A model generated the notes under the pieces. The model searched no databases. It was not told the origin of the DNA and saw only the letters and a program-made list of their open reading frames with translations. From Rickettsiales bacterium (GTDB taxonomy: Bacteria > Pseudomonadota > Alphaproteobacteria > TMED109): 12,013 nt of DNA. Numbering within the stretch: the first letter of the stretch is position 1; each line of letters begins with the position of its first letter. Made by a program: the position numbers and the translations under genes. The stretch lies in assembly GCA_002720125.1 (NCBI GenBank), contig PBGQ01000026.1:8578-20590 (forward strand). Direction: 5' to 3'. Below, in pieces: positions 1 through 7,180 of the stretch.

Positions 1-978
1 AAAAAACAGGGTTATTATGCTAGTCAAGAAGTAATAGGGAAAAAAGGAGATTTTATAACAGCGCCTGAAATAAGTCAGGTGTTTGGAGAAATGATAGCTA
101 ATTGGATTATCCTTAACCTAAGATTACTTAATTTTAGCAATTACTTTTCTCTAAGTGAATTAGGTCCCGGTAGAGGAACTCTTATGAATGATATTTTAAG
201 AACAATTCGATTAGCTGATAAAAACTTACACGATAATATTAAAAATATTTGCTTCTTAGAAAGGTCTGCTAAATTTAAATTGTTGCTTAAGGAAAAATTT
301 GTTAACTGCAAAATCTTTAAAAATATAAACCTTCTTCCTAAAAATTATAATGTAATAATAGCCAATGAATTTTTTGATGCTATTCCTTTAAATCAATATG
401 TTTTTAAAGATAATAATTGGTTTGAGAGAATGATTTCACTAGACTCTGGAGAAAACTTTTGTTTTAAATTAGTTAAAAAACATATTGGATCTAATATTTT
501 TTTTCCAATAAACGTCGAGGAAGGAAGAGTATTTGAATATTCTAATGACTTTATCAAATTGAATGATGTAATATGTAAAAATATAAAAAAATATGGAGGT
601 TTTCTCCTAATTATAGATTATGCAAAAGAAAATACAGAAAAATCAGGTACGCTTTTTTCAATAAAGGAACATAAATATAAAAATCCTTTTGATGATTTAG
701 GTACGTCTGATATAAGTTTTAAACCTAACTTTGAAGTTATAAAAAAAATTGCTGAAATAAACAATTGCTTTGTTTTAGGTCCTAGTACTCAATCCGAATT
801 TCTTAAAAGGATGGGAATAAATGAAAGATTTAAAATTTTAATTAAACATAATCCAAAAAAAGAATTATCTTTACTCAAGCAAAAAGAACGACTTATCCTT
901 AGTAAGGAGATGGGAGAAAAATTTAAAATAATTGCTATTTTTAGTAAAACCCCTGAAATCAAATATGGATTTAAATGA
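1..978 (+). CDS. MidA/NDUFAF7-like SAM-dependent methyltransferase (COG1565), 5' end outside window
   Basis: The reading frame is open from the first base, so the gene starts upstream; 325 residues are visible. The N-terminal part shown carries the family signature GDFITAPEISQVFGE (about residues 16-30 of the visible part). A glycine-rich SAM-binding loop ELGPGRGT follows near 53-60, and the motif ANEFFDAIP near 121-129. Family members are usually about 350-380 residues, so roughly 25-50 residues are missing. The mitochondrial homologue NDUFAF7 methylates an arginine of the NDUFS2 subunit during complex I assembly. A like role on NADH dehydrogenase in this bacterium is inference. The first ATG within the frame lies after the conserved signature and is not the true start. 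The stop overlaps or abuts the pgeF start, so the two are probably co-transcribed. Confidence 0.88.
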   Translation, partial: KKQGYYASQEVIGKKGDFITAPEISQVFGEMIANWIILNLRLLNFSNYFSLSELGPGRGTLMNDILRTIRLADKNLHDNIKNICFLERSAKFKLLLKEKFVNCKIFKNINLLPKNYNVIIANEFFDAIPLNQYVFKDNNWFERMISLDSGENFCFKLVKKHIGSNIFFPINVEEGRVFEYSNDFIKLNDVICKNIKKYGGFLLIIDYAKENTEKSGTLFSIKEHKYKNPFDDLGTSDISFKPNFEVIKKIAEINNCFVLGPSTQSEFLKRMGINERFKILIKHNPKKELSLLKQKERLILSKEMGEKFKIIAIFSKTPEIKYGFK

Positions 979-1732
979 AATGTATTATGTAAAAAGTAAA
1001 CATTTGAAAAAATTTAAGCATGGTTTCTTTTCTAGGCTTAACGGAGTTTCCACTGGCTCATATACTTCCTTAAATTGTGGATACTCATCTTTAGATAAAA
1101 GAGATAATATAGATAGAAATAGAAAAATTATTTCTGAGACTTTAGGTTTTAATGCTGATAGTTTAATAGTTCCCAATCAGTATCACAGCAATAAGATCTT
1201 GATTACTGATAACCTATCAAATAAATTTAAGTGTGATGGATTAATAAACTTTTATTCTAATATTGCTTTAGGAGTGTTAACAGCAGACTGTTGTCCGATA
1301 TTAGTAGCTGATAAAAAAAATATTTTCACTGGCTGCATGCACGTAGGCTGGAAAGGTTTATACAACCAAATAATAGAAAACTTTATTTTAGAAATAGAAA
1401 AAATGAATTTAAAAAAAGAAAATATAATATTTGCTATAGGTCCATGTATTAGTAAAAAAAGCTATCAAGTGTCTGAGGATTTTCGAGAAAATTTTATAAG
1501 TAAAGAACAGCAATCGATTAATTATTTTTATTTTAATAAATCTAATAATAATTTATATTTTAATATTAAGGGCCTTATTAAGAAAAAACTAAACCTTTTA
1601 GGTTTTAAAAATATTTGGACATCAAAATTAGATACCTATACAAATAACGATCGTTTTTTTAGTTACAGATATTCTTGCCATAATAATATAAAAGACTATG
1701 GTAGAATGTTATCTGTTATCGTAAAAAAATAA
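965..1732 (+). CDS. pgeF: Purine nucleoside phosphorylase / polyphenol oxidase family protein (YfiH, laccase domain)
   Basis: This 255-residue protein spans the usual length of the YfiH/PgeF (DUF152, Cu-oxidase_4) family. Signatures in order are HGFFSRLNGVSTG (19-31), His74 in NQYHS, LTADCCP (105-111), GCMHVGWKG (123-131), IGPC (158-161) and RFFSYR (230-235). His74, Cys109 or Cys110, and His126 match the family's metal and active-site positions. Family members have been reported to phosphorolyse adenosine, inosine and methylthioadenosine, and PgeF has also been linked to peptidoglycan quality control; which applies here is not visible. I chose ATG 965, which overlaps the upstream gene by 14 bases. 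ATG 980, one base after the upstream stop, is about as good. A longer TTG-started frame from 932 is unlikely. No Shine-Dalgarno is seen for any of them. Confidence 0.9.
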   Translation: MDLNEMYYVKSKHLKKFKHGFFSRLNGVSTGSYTSLNCGYSSLDKRDNIDRNRKIISETLGFNADSLIVPNQYHSNKILITDNLSNKFKCDGLINFYSNIALGVLTADCCPILVADKKNIFTGCMHVGWKGLYNQIIENFILEIEKMNLKKENIIFAIGPCISKKSYQVSEDFRENFISKEQQSINYFYFNKSNNNLYFNIKGLIKKKLNLLGFKNIWTSKLDTYTNNDRFFSYRYSCHNNIKDYGRMLSVIVKK

Positions 1733-1737
1733 ATTAT

Positions 1738-1769
1738 TTGTTTACACTAATTGATACAATGATAATAAT
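1738..1769 (+). promoter_or_regulatory. Possible sigma70-type promoter ahead of prs
   Basis: The 54-base gap between pgeF and prs holds two overlapping matches. One is TTGTTT (1738-1743) with GATAAT (1761-1766) at 17-base spacing. The other is TTTACA (1741-1746) with AATAAT (1764-1769), also at 17 bases. Either would give a short leader before the prs ATG at 1787. In DNA this AT-rich such matches arise by chance, so this is tentative. It would make prs the first gene of the run through rplY, pth and ychF. Confidence 0.38.
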
Positions 1770-1786
1770 TAAAATAAAAATTTAAA

Positions 1787-2716
1787 ATGAAGTTACTTAC
1801 TTGCAACAGCAATAGAGAATTATCTGAAGAAATAGCAAATAAACTTGATATTCCTCTAACAAAGGCAACTATAAGAAAGTTTTCTGATGAAGAGATTTTT
1901 GTTGAAATAAACGAAAATGTTAGAGGACAAGATGTATACGTGATTCAATCAATTTCAAAACCAGCAAATGATAATTTATTAGAGTTGCTTATAACTATTG
2001 ATGCTTTAAAGAGGGCATCAGCAAAGCAGATCACTGCCGTCATTCCCTACTTTGGGTACGCTAGACAAGACAGAAAACCGGGGCCAAGAACACCAATATC
2101 TGCAAAATTAGTTGCTGATCTTATAACAACATCTGGAGCAAGCAGAGTATTGACCATAGACCTACATGCAGGACAAATTCAGGGTTTTTTTGATATTCCT
2201 GTAGATAATTTGTATGCTGCTCCTATACTATTAAATGATATTGAAAAGAAATTTGATATAAATAAAACTATAATAATATCACCAGACGTAGGAGGTGTTG
2301 TTAGAGCTAGATATATAGCAAACAAGCTTAATATAAATTTAGCAATCGTAGATAAAAGAAGAGAAAAAGAAAATATATCTGAGGTTTTAAATATAATAGG
2401 TAATGTGGAAAAAAAAGATTGTATTTTAATCGATGACATAGTTGATACAGCCGGTACTCTTACTAATGCTTCAGAAACTCTTTTATCTTCTGGTGCAAAT
2501 TCTGTTTCAGCTTATGTAAGTCATGGAGTATTTTCTGGACCTGCGGTAAAAAGAATATTAGAATCAAGTATAAAAGAAGTAGTTACTACAAATACTATTT
2601 CTGGAATTGAAAATGAAATACATAGCAAAATAAGAAGGCTCTCTGTTGCGCCTTTAATAGCTGAAGCGGTAAAAAGAATCGATAATCATAGCTCGGTTTC
2701 AAGTTTATTTAATTAA
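1787..2716 (+). CDS. prs: Ribose-phosphate pyrophosphokinase (PRPP synthetase)
   Basis: This enzyme makes phosphoribosyl pyrophosphate from ribose 5-phosphate and ATP, for purine, pyrimidine, NAD, histidine and tryptophan synthesis and for base salvage. The 309-residue length is typical of class I enzymes. Visible are [10 protein letters not shown] (32-41), the ATP-binding segment [11 protein letters not shown] (87-97), [11 protein letters not shown] (125-135) with the catalytic-region His127, Lys190 in the flexible loop VDKRRE, and the PRPP/ribose-phosphate loop DDIVDTAGT (216-224). The ATG at 1787 begins directly with the family's conserved N-terminus; no Shine-Dalgarno is seen. Its stop codon overlaps the ribosome-binding site of rplY, so the two are likely translated from one message. 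All key residues are present. Confidence 0.97.
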   Translation: MKLLTCNSNRELSEEIANKLDIPLTKATIRKFSDEEIFVEINENVRGQDVYVIQSISKPANDNLLELLITIDALKRASAKQITAVIPYFGYARQDRKPGPRTPISAKLVADLITTSGASRVLTIDLHAGQIQGFFDIPVDNLYAAPILLNDIEKKFDINKTIIISPDVGGVVRARYIANKLNINLAIVDKRREKENISEVLNIIGNVEKKDCILIDDIVDTAGTLTNASETLLSSGANSVSAYVSHGVFSGPAVKRILESSIKEVVTTNTISGIENEIHSKIRRLSVAPLIAEAVKRIDNHSSVSSLFN

Positions 2717-2720
2717 GGAG
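2715..2720 (+). promoter_or_regulatory. Shine-Dalgarno site AAGGAG for rplY
   Basis: AAGGAG lies over the end of the prs stop codon. It is 6 bases from ATG 2727 but only 3 from the GTG at 2724. The spacing favours the ATG as the rplY start. Few genes in this window have so clear a site. Confidence 0.7.
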
Positions 2721-2726
2721 AAAGTG

Positions 2727-3404
2727 ATGAAAGAAATTAATGTTTTGAATGCATTAGAAAGAAAAAAAGTAGGAAGTAACAGCACTAGAAAAGTTAGACA
2801 AGAGTCCAAAGTACCGGCTATCATTTACGGCGATGGAAAAACACCAGAAGCCGTTTCTCTAGATGTTGCAGAGCTAAGAAAAGAAATAGGTAAGTCATCC
2901 TTCCTCAATAAAATATATGATATTGAATTAAATAAAAAAAAAGTACGTGTTATAGTACAGGGTGTTTCTCAAAACCCTGTAACAGATGTACTTGAACATG
3001 TTGATTTTCTTAGGGTTAACGATAATACTAAAGTAACTATTGAAGTACCCGTAAACTTTATAAATGAAAGTCTTAGCCCAGGAATAAAAAGAGGCGGAGT
3101 GTTGAATATAGTTAGATATTCAGTAGAAGTAATATGTCCTGTTAATAAAATACCAGAAAATTTTGAATTTGATCTTACAGGACTAGAAATAGGAGATAGT
3201 ATTCATATCAGTCATACAAAAATAGATGATGGTGTAGAAACTACAATAAAGGACCGTGATTTTACAGTAGCCAGTATACTAGCACCATCAGCTTTAGTTT
3301 CTTCTGAAACTTCAGAAGACCAAGACGAAAAAGAGGAAGAAGAAGGAAGTGAAGAAAAGAGTGAAAATAAAGAAAAAACTGAAGAAGAACAAGATAAAAA
3401 ATAA
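2727..3404 (+). CDS. rplY: 50S ribosomal protein L25, general stress (Ctc) form
   Basis: L25 binds 5S rRNA in the large ribosomal subunit. This is the long two-domain CTC/TL5 form of 225 residues, not the roughly 95-residue E. coli form. The 5S-binding domain occupies about residues 1-92, with RKVRQESKVPAIIYGDGK at 21-38. A second beta-rich domain runs from about 96 to 189, with GVLNIVRYSVEV at 124-135 and VASILAPSAL at 181-190. A strongly charged, glutamate- and lysine-rich tail fills 192-225 and is probably disordered. ATG 2727 is preferred to the GTG at 2724 because of the upstream AAGGAG. Placement between prs and pth is the common bacterial order. Confidence 0.95.
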   Translation: MKEINVLNALERKKVGSNSTRKVRQESKVPAIIYGDGKTPEAVSLDVAELRKEIGKSSFLNKIYDIELNKKKVRVIVQGVSQNPVTDVLEHVDFLRVNDNTKVTIEVPVNFINESLSPGIKRGGVLNIVRYSVEVICPVNKIPENFEFDLTGLEIGDSIHISHTKIDDGVETTIKDRDFTVASILAPSALVSSETSEDQDEKEEEEGSEEKSENKEKTEEEQDKK

Positions 3405-3410
3405 TTATCT

Positions 3411-3977
3411 ATGTTTTTACTCGTAGGTTTAGGAAATACCGGAAAAAAATATTCTAATTCAAGACATAATGTCGGTTTTTTTATTATAGACGAAATTGTA
3501 AACAAGTTTGAACTTAAAAAAATAGGAATTAAAAATGAAAGTTTGCTTTTTAAAGGAAATGTCGGAAATAAAGCAATATTGGCTATAAAACCTACCACGA
3601 TGATGAATAATTCTGGTTTAGCAGTAAACAAGATAAAGAAGTTCTACAAAATCCCTATCAATAAAATTTTTGTATTCTATGATGAAATAGATTTAATTTT
3701 TCTAAAAATCAGGATAAAAACTGGTGGAAGTTCCGCTGGTCATAATGGTATAAAGAGTATAAATAATTTAATAGGAAATAAATATAATAGAGTTAGGATT
3801 GGGATAGGAAAGCCTATGGATAGCAGTACGGTAAGTAAATTTGTATTAAGTAACTTTTATAACTCTGAATTAAAAGCATTAAAAGATAAATTAGATTTGA
3901 TATCATGCAACCTCGAAGTCTTATTAGAATATAAATTTTCTATTTTTTTAAATAATATCCTTGAAAAGAAAGCATAA
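3411..3977 (+). CDS. pth: Peptidyl-tRNA hydrolase
   Basis: Pth cleaves peptidyl-tRNAs that drop off the ribosome, recycling tRNA; it is essential in most bacteria. The protein has 188 residues, normal for the family. The N-terminus LLVGLGNTGKKYSNSRHNVG (3-22) carries Asn9 and the catalytic His19. KPTTMMNNSG (60-69) supplies the substrate-contacting Asn66, Asp91 lies in DEIDL, and GHNG (110-113) supplies His111 and Asn112. These match Asn10, His20, Asn68, Asp93, His113 and Asn114 of the E. coli enzyme. It follows rplY after 6 bases and precedes ychF by 4, so it is part of the same transcript. No clear Shine-Dalgarno is seen. The antisense frame overlapping its start is a shadow. Confidence 0.96.
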   Translation: MFLLVGLGNTGKKYSNSRHNVGFFIIDEIVNKFELKKIGIKNESLLFKGNVGNKAILAIKPTTMMNNSGLAVNKIKKFYKIPINKIFVFYDEIDLIFLKIRIKTGGSSAGHNGIKSINNLIGNKYNRVRIGIGKPMDSSTVSKFVLSNFYNSELKALKDKLDLISCNLEVLLEYKFSIFLNNILEKKA

Positions 3978-3981
3978 CTAA

Positions 3982-5085
3982 ATGGGTTTTAAATGTGGTA
4001 TAATTGGTCTTCCAAATGTTGGAAAATCATCTCTTTTTAACGCACTTGTTGGACTACAAAAAGCAGCTTCAGAAAATTATCCTTTTTGCACTATTGAACC
4101 TAATATAGGAAAAGTACCCATACCTGATTTAAGGCTTAAAGAAATTTCTGAAGTAAATAACTCTCGTTCAGTGATTAATGCTCAGATAGAATTTGTAGAT
4201 ATAGCAGGTTTAGTAAAAGGAGCTAGTAGAGGAGAAGGTCTTGGAAATAAATTTTTATCTAACATAAGAGAAGTTGATGCAATAGCACATGTAGTTAGAT
4301 GTTTTTCAGATAGTAATGTTACACATGTTCATAATAAGGTAGATCCGCAATATGATATTGATATTATTGAAAGTGAGCTAATATTATCTGATCTAAATAG
4401 AATAGAAAATAATATAGAAAAACTATCTAAACAAGTTAAAGCAGGAAAAAAGGAATTTTTAAATGAGTTAAAGCTATTAAATAAATTGCAATCAGATCTG
4501 GAAAGAGGAAAAGTTATTTCTGACCAAGACCTCTATTCCTCGGAAGAAAACAATTTCATTAAAAAATTGGGATTACTTTCTAGTAAACCTATGATGTATG
4601 TTGCTAATTTAGATGAGGACTCAATTGTTGAAGGTAATCAATACTCTAAAATACTAGATAAAATTGGTAGAGAGAAAAAAGTAAATGTTGTATTTATATC
4701 AGCAAAACTTGAATCTGAATTAAGTTCTATTTCTAATTATGAAGAAAGATTAGATTTAATGAAAAGTCTTAATATTGAAATAAGTGGATTGGATAAATTC
4801 ATTATTGAGGGGTTTAGATTGCTTAATTTGATTACTTTTTTTACTTCTGGAGAAAAAGAAAGTAAGGCATGGACTATTCCAAAAGAAACGATTGCTCCTA
4901 AAGCAGCAGGAGTTATTCACTCTGATTTTGAAAGAGGTTTTATATCAGCTGAAGTAATAAATTATAAAGATCTAATAGAAAACGGAGGTAACAAAGAAGC
5001 AAAAAATAGAGGAATGATAAGAACAGAAGGAAAGGAATATTTTATACATGATGGGGATGTAATTTTATTTAGATTTAATGTATAA
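3982..5085 (+). CDS. ychF: Redox-regulated ATPase/GTPase YchF (Obg family, OLA1-like)
   Basis: The 367-residue length matches YchF proteins. The P-loop GLPNVGKS is at 9-16 and the G3 motif DIAG at 73-76. Leu77 stands where classical GTPases have a catalytic glutamine, the HAS-GTPase feature of this family. The altered G4-type motif NLDE (209-212) underlies the family's preference for ATP over GTP. A helical, coiled-coil-prone region lies at about 128-180, and a C-terminal TGS domain at about 283-366, with [20 protein letters not shown] near its centre. YchF associates with ribosomes and has been tied to start-codon fidelity and stress responses. Its position directly after pth is conserved in many bacteria and supports a translation role. 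Confidence 0.97.
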   Translation: MGFKCGIIGLPNVGKSSLFNALVGLQKAASENYPFCTIEPNIGKVPIPDLRLKEISEVNNSRSVINAQIEFVDIAGLVKGASRGEGLGNKFLSNIREVDAIAHVVRCFSDSNVTHVHNKVDPQYDIDIIESELILSDLNRIENNIEKLSKQVKAGKKEFLNELKLLNKLQSDLERGKVISDQDLYSSEENNFIKKLGLLSSKPMMYVANLDEDSIVEGNQYSKILDKIGREKKVNVVFISAKLESELSSISNYEERLDLMKSLNIEISGLDKFIIEGFRLLNLITFFTSGEKESKAWTIPKETIAPKAAGVIHSDFERGFISAEVINYKDLIENGGNKEAKNRGMIRTEGKEYFIHDGDVILFRFNV

Positions 5086-5091
5086 ATAGAT

Positions 5092-5778
5092 ATGACAATA
5101 AATTATAAAAAAAATTTTTTCACTTCCGCTGATGGAAAGATAATAGATCTTCACGAATATCATCCAAAGAAAGAAATCAAGTCATCCTTAGTTTTAGTAT
5201 ATGAAATTTTTGGCAAAACAAATCATATACACAACCTTGCAAGCAAAATAGCAGAAAATAATATTTTAGTTTATGTACCGGATATATTTTCTAGATTAGA
5301 AAAAAATGTAGTTCTTTCATATAACAAGGAAGGTTTTCAAAAAGGTATAGAACTAAAAGAAAAACTTAATTGGGATCTACCAGTAATGGACATAGTCTCG
5401 TGCGCGGCCTTACTTAAACAAAAATATTTAGTCAGCGTTATGGGATTCTGCTATGGTGGAACATTGAGTTGGATATCGACCCAAAAAAGCTTTATATTTG
5501 AAAAATCAGTTTGCTACTACGGTAGTAGTATACCAGATTTTTTGTTTAAAAACATTAATTGTCCAACTATGTTACATTTCGGTGAGAATGATGAAGGTAT
5601 TCCAAAAGATGCCATAGAAAAAGTAAAATCCTATGTAAAAGAACAAGAAAAACCAGTAAATCTTTTTGAATATAAAAATGCTGATCATGGATTTAATTGC
5701 GAAGAAAGAAAAAGCTACAATGAAGAAGCGTCTAAATTAGCCTATGAAAGAACTATAGGTTTTTTAATGGAGGATTAA
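5092..5778 (+). CDS. Dienelactone hydrolase family alpha/beta hydrolase
   Basis: This 228-residue protein has no signal peptide and should be cytoplasmic. It has a complete catalytic triad of the dienelactone hydrolase (DLH) family. The nucleophile is Cys120 in GFCYGG (118-123), the acid Asp167 in GENDEGIP (164-171), and the base His199 in NADHGF (196-201). Glu38 in YEIFG matches the glutamate that helps switch on the cysteine in the model enzyme. Carboxymethylenebutenolidase opens dienelactone in chlorocatechol breakdown, but most family members have unknown substrates and no other aromatic-degradation gene is present. The true substrate cannot be read from the sequence. It starts 6 bases after ychF and ends directly against the next gene, so it is probably part of the same transcript. 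ATG 5092 has no clear Shine-Dalgarno. Confidence 0.88.
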   Translation: MTINYKKNFFTSADGKIIDLHEYHPKKEIKSSLVLVYEIFGKTNHIHNLASKIAENNILVYVPDIFSRLEKNVVLSYNKEGFQKGIELKEKLNWDLPVMDIVSCAALLKQKYLVSVMGFCYGGTLSWISTQKSFIFEKSVCYYGSSIPDFLFKNINCPTMLHFGENDEGIPKDAIEKVKSYVKEQEKPVNLFEYKNADHGFNCEERKSYNEEASKLAYERTIGFLMED

Positions 5779-6255
5779 ATGAAAAAATATAATTATTATT
5801 TAGGTTTTTTAATATATTTTATTACGTCGTATCCACTTTTCTCAATTGATGCTCCCAAAAAGATTTTTATAGAAAATATAAAAATTAGTGAAAAAAAAAA
5901 GATAGTTAGGGAGGGGAATTTTGTACATGTCCATTACAGAGGGTGGTTATATGATAGTAATATAGAAACCAGCAATTATTGTAATGCGAAAGGAAAATTA
6001 TTTGATAGTACATTAGACGAAGGATATAGAGAACAACCTGCCACGAAACAAGCCGAATTTATTTTTCAAAAAGGAAAAAATAATGTCATTAAGGGCTGGG
6101 AAATTGGAATTGAAGGTATGAATATTGGAAGTAAAAGATGTGTAGTTATTCCACCAAATTTAGCGTATGGGAATAGAAAAATAGGAGAGATTATTCCTGC
6201 TAACTCGACTCTAATATTTGAAATTGAACTTATGCGACTTACGGACAATAATTAA
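5779..6255 (+). CDS. Exported FKBP-type peptidyl-prolyl cis-trans isomerase
   Basis: This is a 158-residue single-domain FKBP with a short basic start (MKK) and a hydrophobic stretch at about 5-22, read as a Sec signal peptide or membrane anchor; it should act in the periplasm. The ligand-pocket residues of human FKBP12 all have counterparts: Tyr53, Phe75-Asp76, Phe94, Val103-Ile104, Trp107, Tyr130 and Phe147. Isomerase activity is therefore likely. Between Tyr53 and Phe75 there are about twelve more residues than in FKBP12, including Cys68; similar insertions are common in bacterial members. The ATG follows the upstream stop codon without a gap, and GGAGG (5769-5773) lies 5 bases before it, so translation is probably coupled. 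Its client proteins are unknown. Confidence 0.9.
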   Translation: MKKYNYYLGFLIYFITSYPLFSIDAPKKIFIENIKISEKKKIVREGNFVHVHYRGWLYDSNIETSNYCNAKGKLFDSTLDEGYREQPATKQAEFIFQKGKNNVIKGWEIGIEGMNIGSKRCVVIPPNLAYGNRKIGEIIPANSTLIFEIELMRLTDNN

Positions 6256-6285
6256 AATTCTAAATAAAATTAAAACGGTATTTAT

Positions 6286-6290
6286 GGAGA
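6286..6290 (+). promoter_or_regulatory. Shine-Dalgarno site that sets the TTG start of mtnP
   Basis: GGAGA sits 5 bases before TTG 6296. The site overlaps an in-frame ATG (6284-6286) that meets a TAA at 6293-6295, so that ATG cannot start the gene. The next in-frame ATG comes after the essential glycine-rich phosphate-binding loop. The TTG is therefore the only start that gives a whole enzyme. Confidence 0.7.
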
Positions 6291-6295
6291 TTTAA

Positions 6296-7180
6296 TTGAA
6301 AAATATAAAAATTAATAAAAAGCCTAGTTTAGGTATAATCGGTGGTAGTGGGTTATATGAACTAGATGGTCTGAGTAATATGAGGAGGCATATCCTAAAA
6401 ACACCATTTGGAAAAACATCTGATAAAATATTATCTGCAAAGTATAAAAATATAGATGTTTATTTTTTACCGAGGCACAATAAGAATCATAATGTAGCGC
6501 CTCATAAAATTAATTATAGAGCTAATATTTATGCATTTAAAATGCTAGGTGTTACCGATGTAATTTCTGTATCCGCAGTTGGAAGTCTCAAAAATGAATT
6601 GAAACCGGGCAGTCTAGTTTTGGTAGATCAGTTTATAGATAGGACAACCGGAAGAAAGAATACTTTTTTTGATGGTACTTGTGTGGCGCACGTCTCAATG
6701 GCAAAACCTGTTTCGTCTCAATTATTAGAACTCATTTATCAATCTAGAAAGAATTCAGCAAAAATTAAGAAAGGTGGAACTTATATTGCTATAGAAGGAC
6801 CACAATTTTCCACCTTAGCAGAGTCTTTGCTTTATAAAAGCTGGAAATGTGATGTGATTGGCATGACAAATATGCCAGAAGCAAGATTAGCTAGAGAAGC
6901 AGAACTAGGATATGCAAGCATTGCGATGGTTACTGATTATGATTGTTGGCATAAAGGCCATGATAATGTAACCGTAGCTCAAATAATATCAATTATGAAA
7001 AAAAATACTAGTAGCGTTAAAACATTGCTAAGGTCTATTTTTGAAAATTTAAATAATAAAAAAAAATGGAATTGGAGAGATAGTATTTATAACTGCTTAA
7101 ACGAAGCCATTATTACTGATAAAAAAAATATTAGTAAAGAAGACAAAAAAAAATTACATATTTTCCTTAAAGGAAAATAA
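6296..7180 (+). CDS. mtnP: S-methyl-5'-thioadenosine phosphorylase
   Basis: MTA phosphorylase splits methylthioadenosine, a by-product of polyamine and related pathways, into adenine and methylthioribose 1-phosphate. The 294-residue protein shows the phosphate loop GIIGGSGLYE (13-22), PRHNKNHNVAPH (59-70), SAVGSLKNELKPGSLVLVDQ (93-112), and IEGPQFST (166-173). The purine-binding MTNMPEARLAREAE follows at 190-203. TDYDCWH (213-219) resembles the MTA-specific type more than guanosine/inosine phosphorylases. Activity on other nucleosides cannot be excluded. The start is TTG, supported by a good ribosome-binding site and a stop codon immediately upstream in frame. It lies 40 bases after the FKBP gene and its stop touches that of petC on the other strand. 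In several alphaproteobacteria mtnP is also found near the bc1 genes, as I recall. Confidence 0.94.
   Translation: MKNIKINKKPSLGIIGGSGLYELDGLSNMRRHILKTPFGKTSDKILSAKYKNIDVYFLPRHNKNHNVAPHKINYRANIYAFKMLGVTDVISVSAVGSLKNELKPGSLVLVDQFIDRTTGRKNTFFDGTCVAHVSMAKPVSSQLLELIYQSRKNSAKIKKGGTYIAIEGPQFSTLAESLLYKSWKCDVIGMTNMPEARLAREAELGYASIAMVTDYDCWHKGHDNVTVAQIISIMKKNTSSVKTLLRSIFENLNNKKKWNWRDSIYNCLNEAIITDKKNISKEDKKKLHIFLKGK
7161..7177. terminator. Possible small bidirectional terminator hairpin at the mtnP/petC junction
   Basis: TTTTCCT (7161-7167) can pair with AGGAAAA (7171-7177) around a 3-base loop, inside the last codons of mtnP. On the + strand a T-rich stretch follows. On the - strand, read from petC, a run of nine T residues follows about 8 bases past the stem (7145-7153). 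The stem has only two G-C pairs and is weak, so this is a tentative call. Convergent genes with touching stop codons would benefit from such a site. Confidence 0.3.

Noticed and set aside
932..964. TTG-started 5' extension of pgeF
   Set aside because: It lies inside the upstream methyltransferase gene, adds residues with no family match, and has no ribosome-binding site. ATG 965 or 980 fits the family's N-terminus.
2179..2439. Antisense frame within prs
   Set aside because: It is opposite a strongly conserved gene, has no homology signal that I recognise, and arises from composition.
3212..3631. 139-residue antisense frame across rplY and pth
   Set aside because: Its serine/phenylalanine-rich sequence is the reverse complement of the acidic L25 tail and the Pth N-terminus, both real genes.
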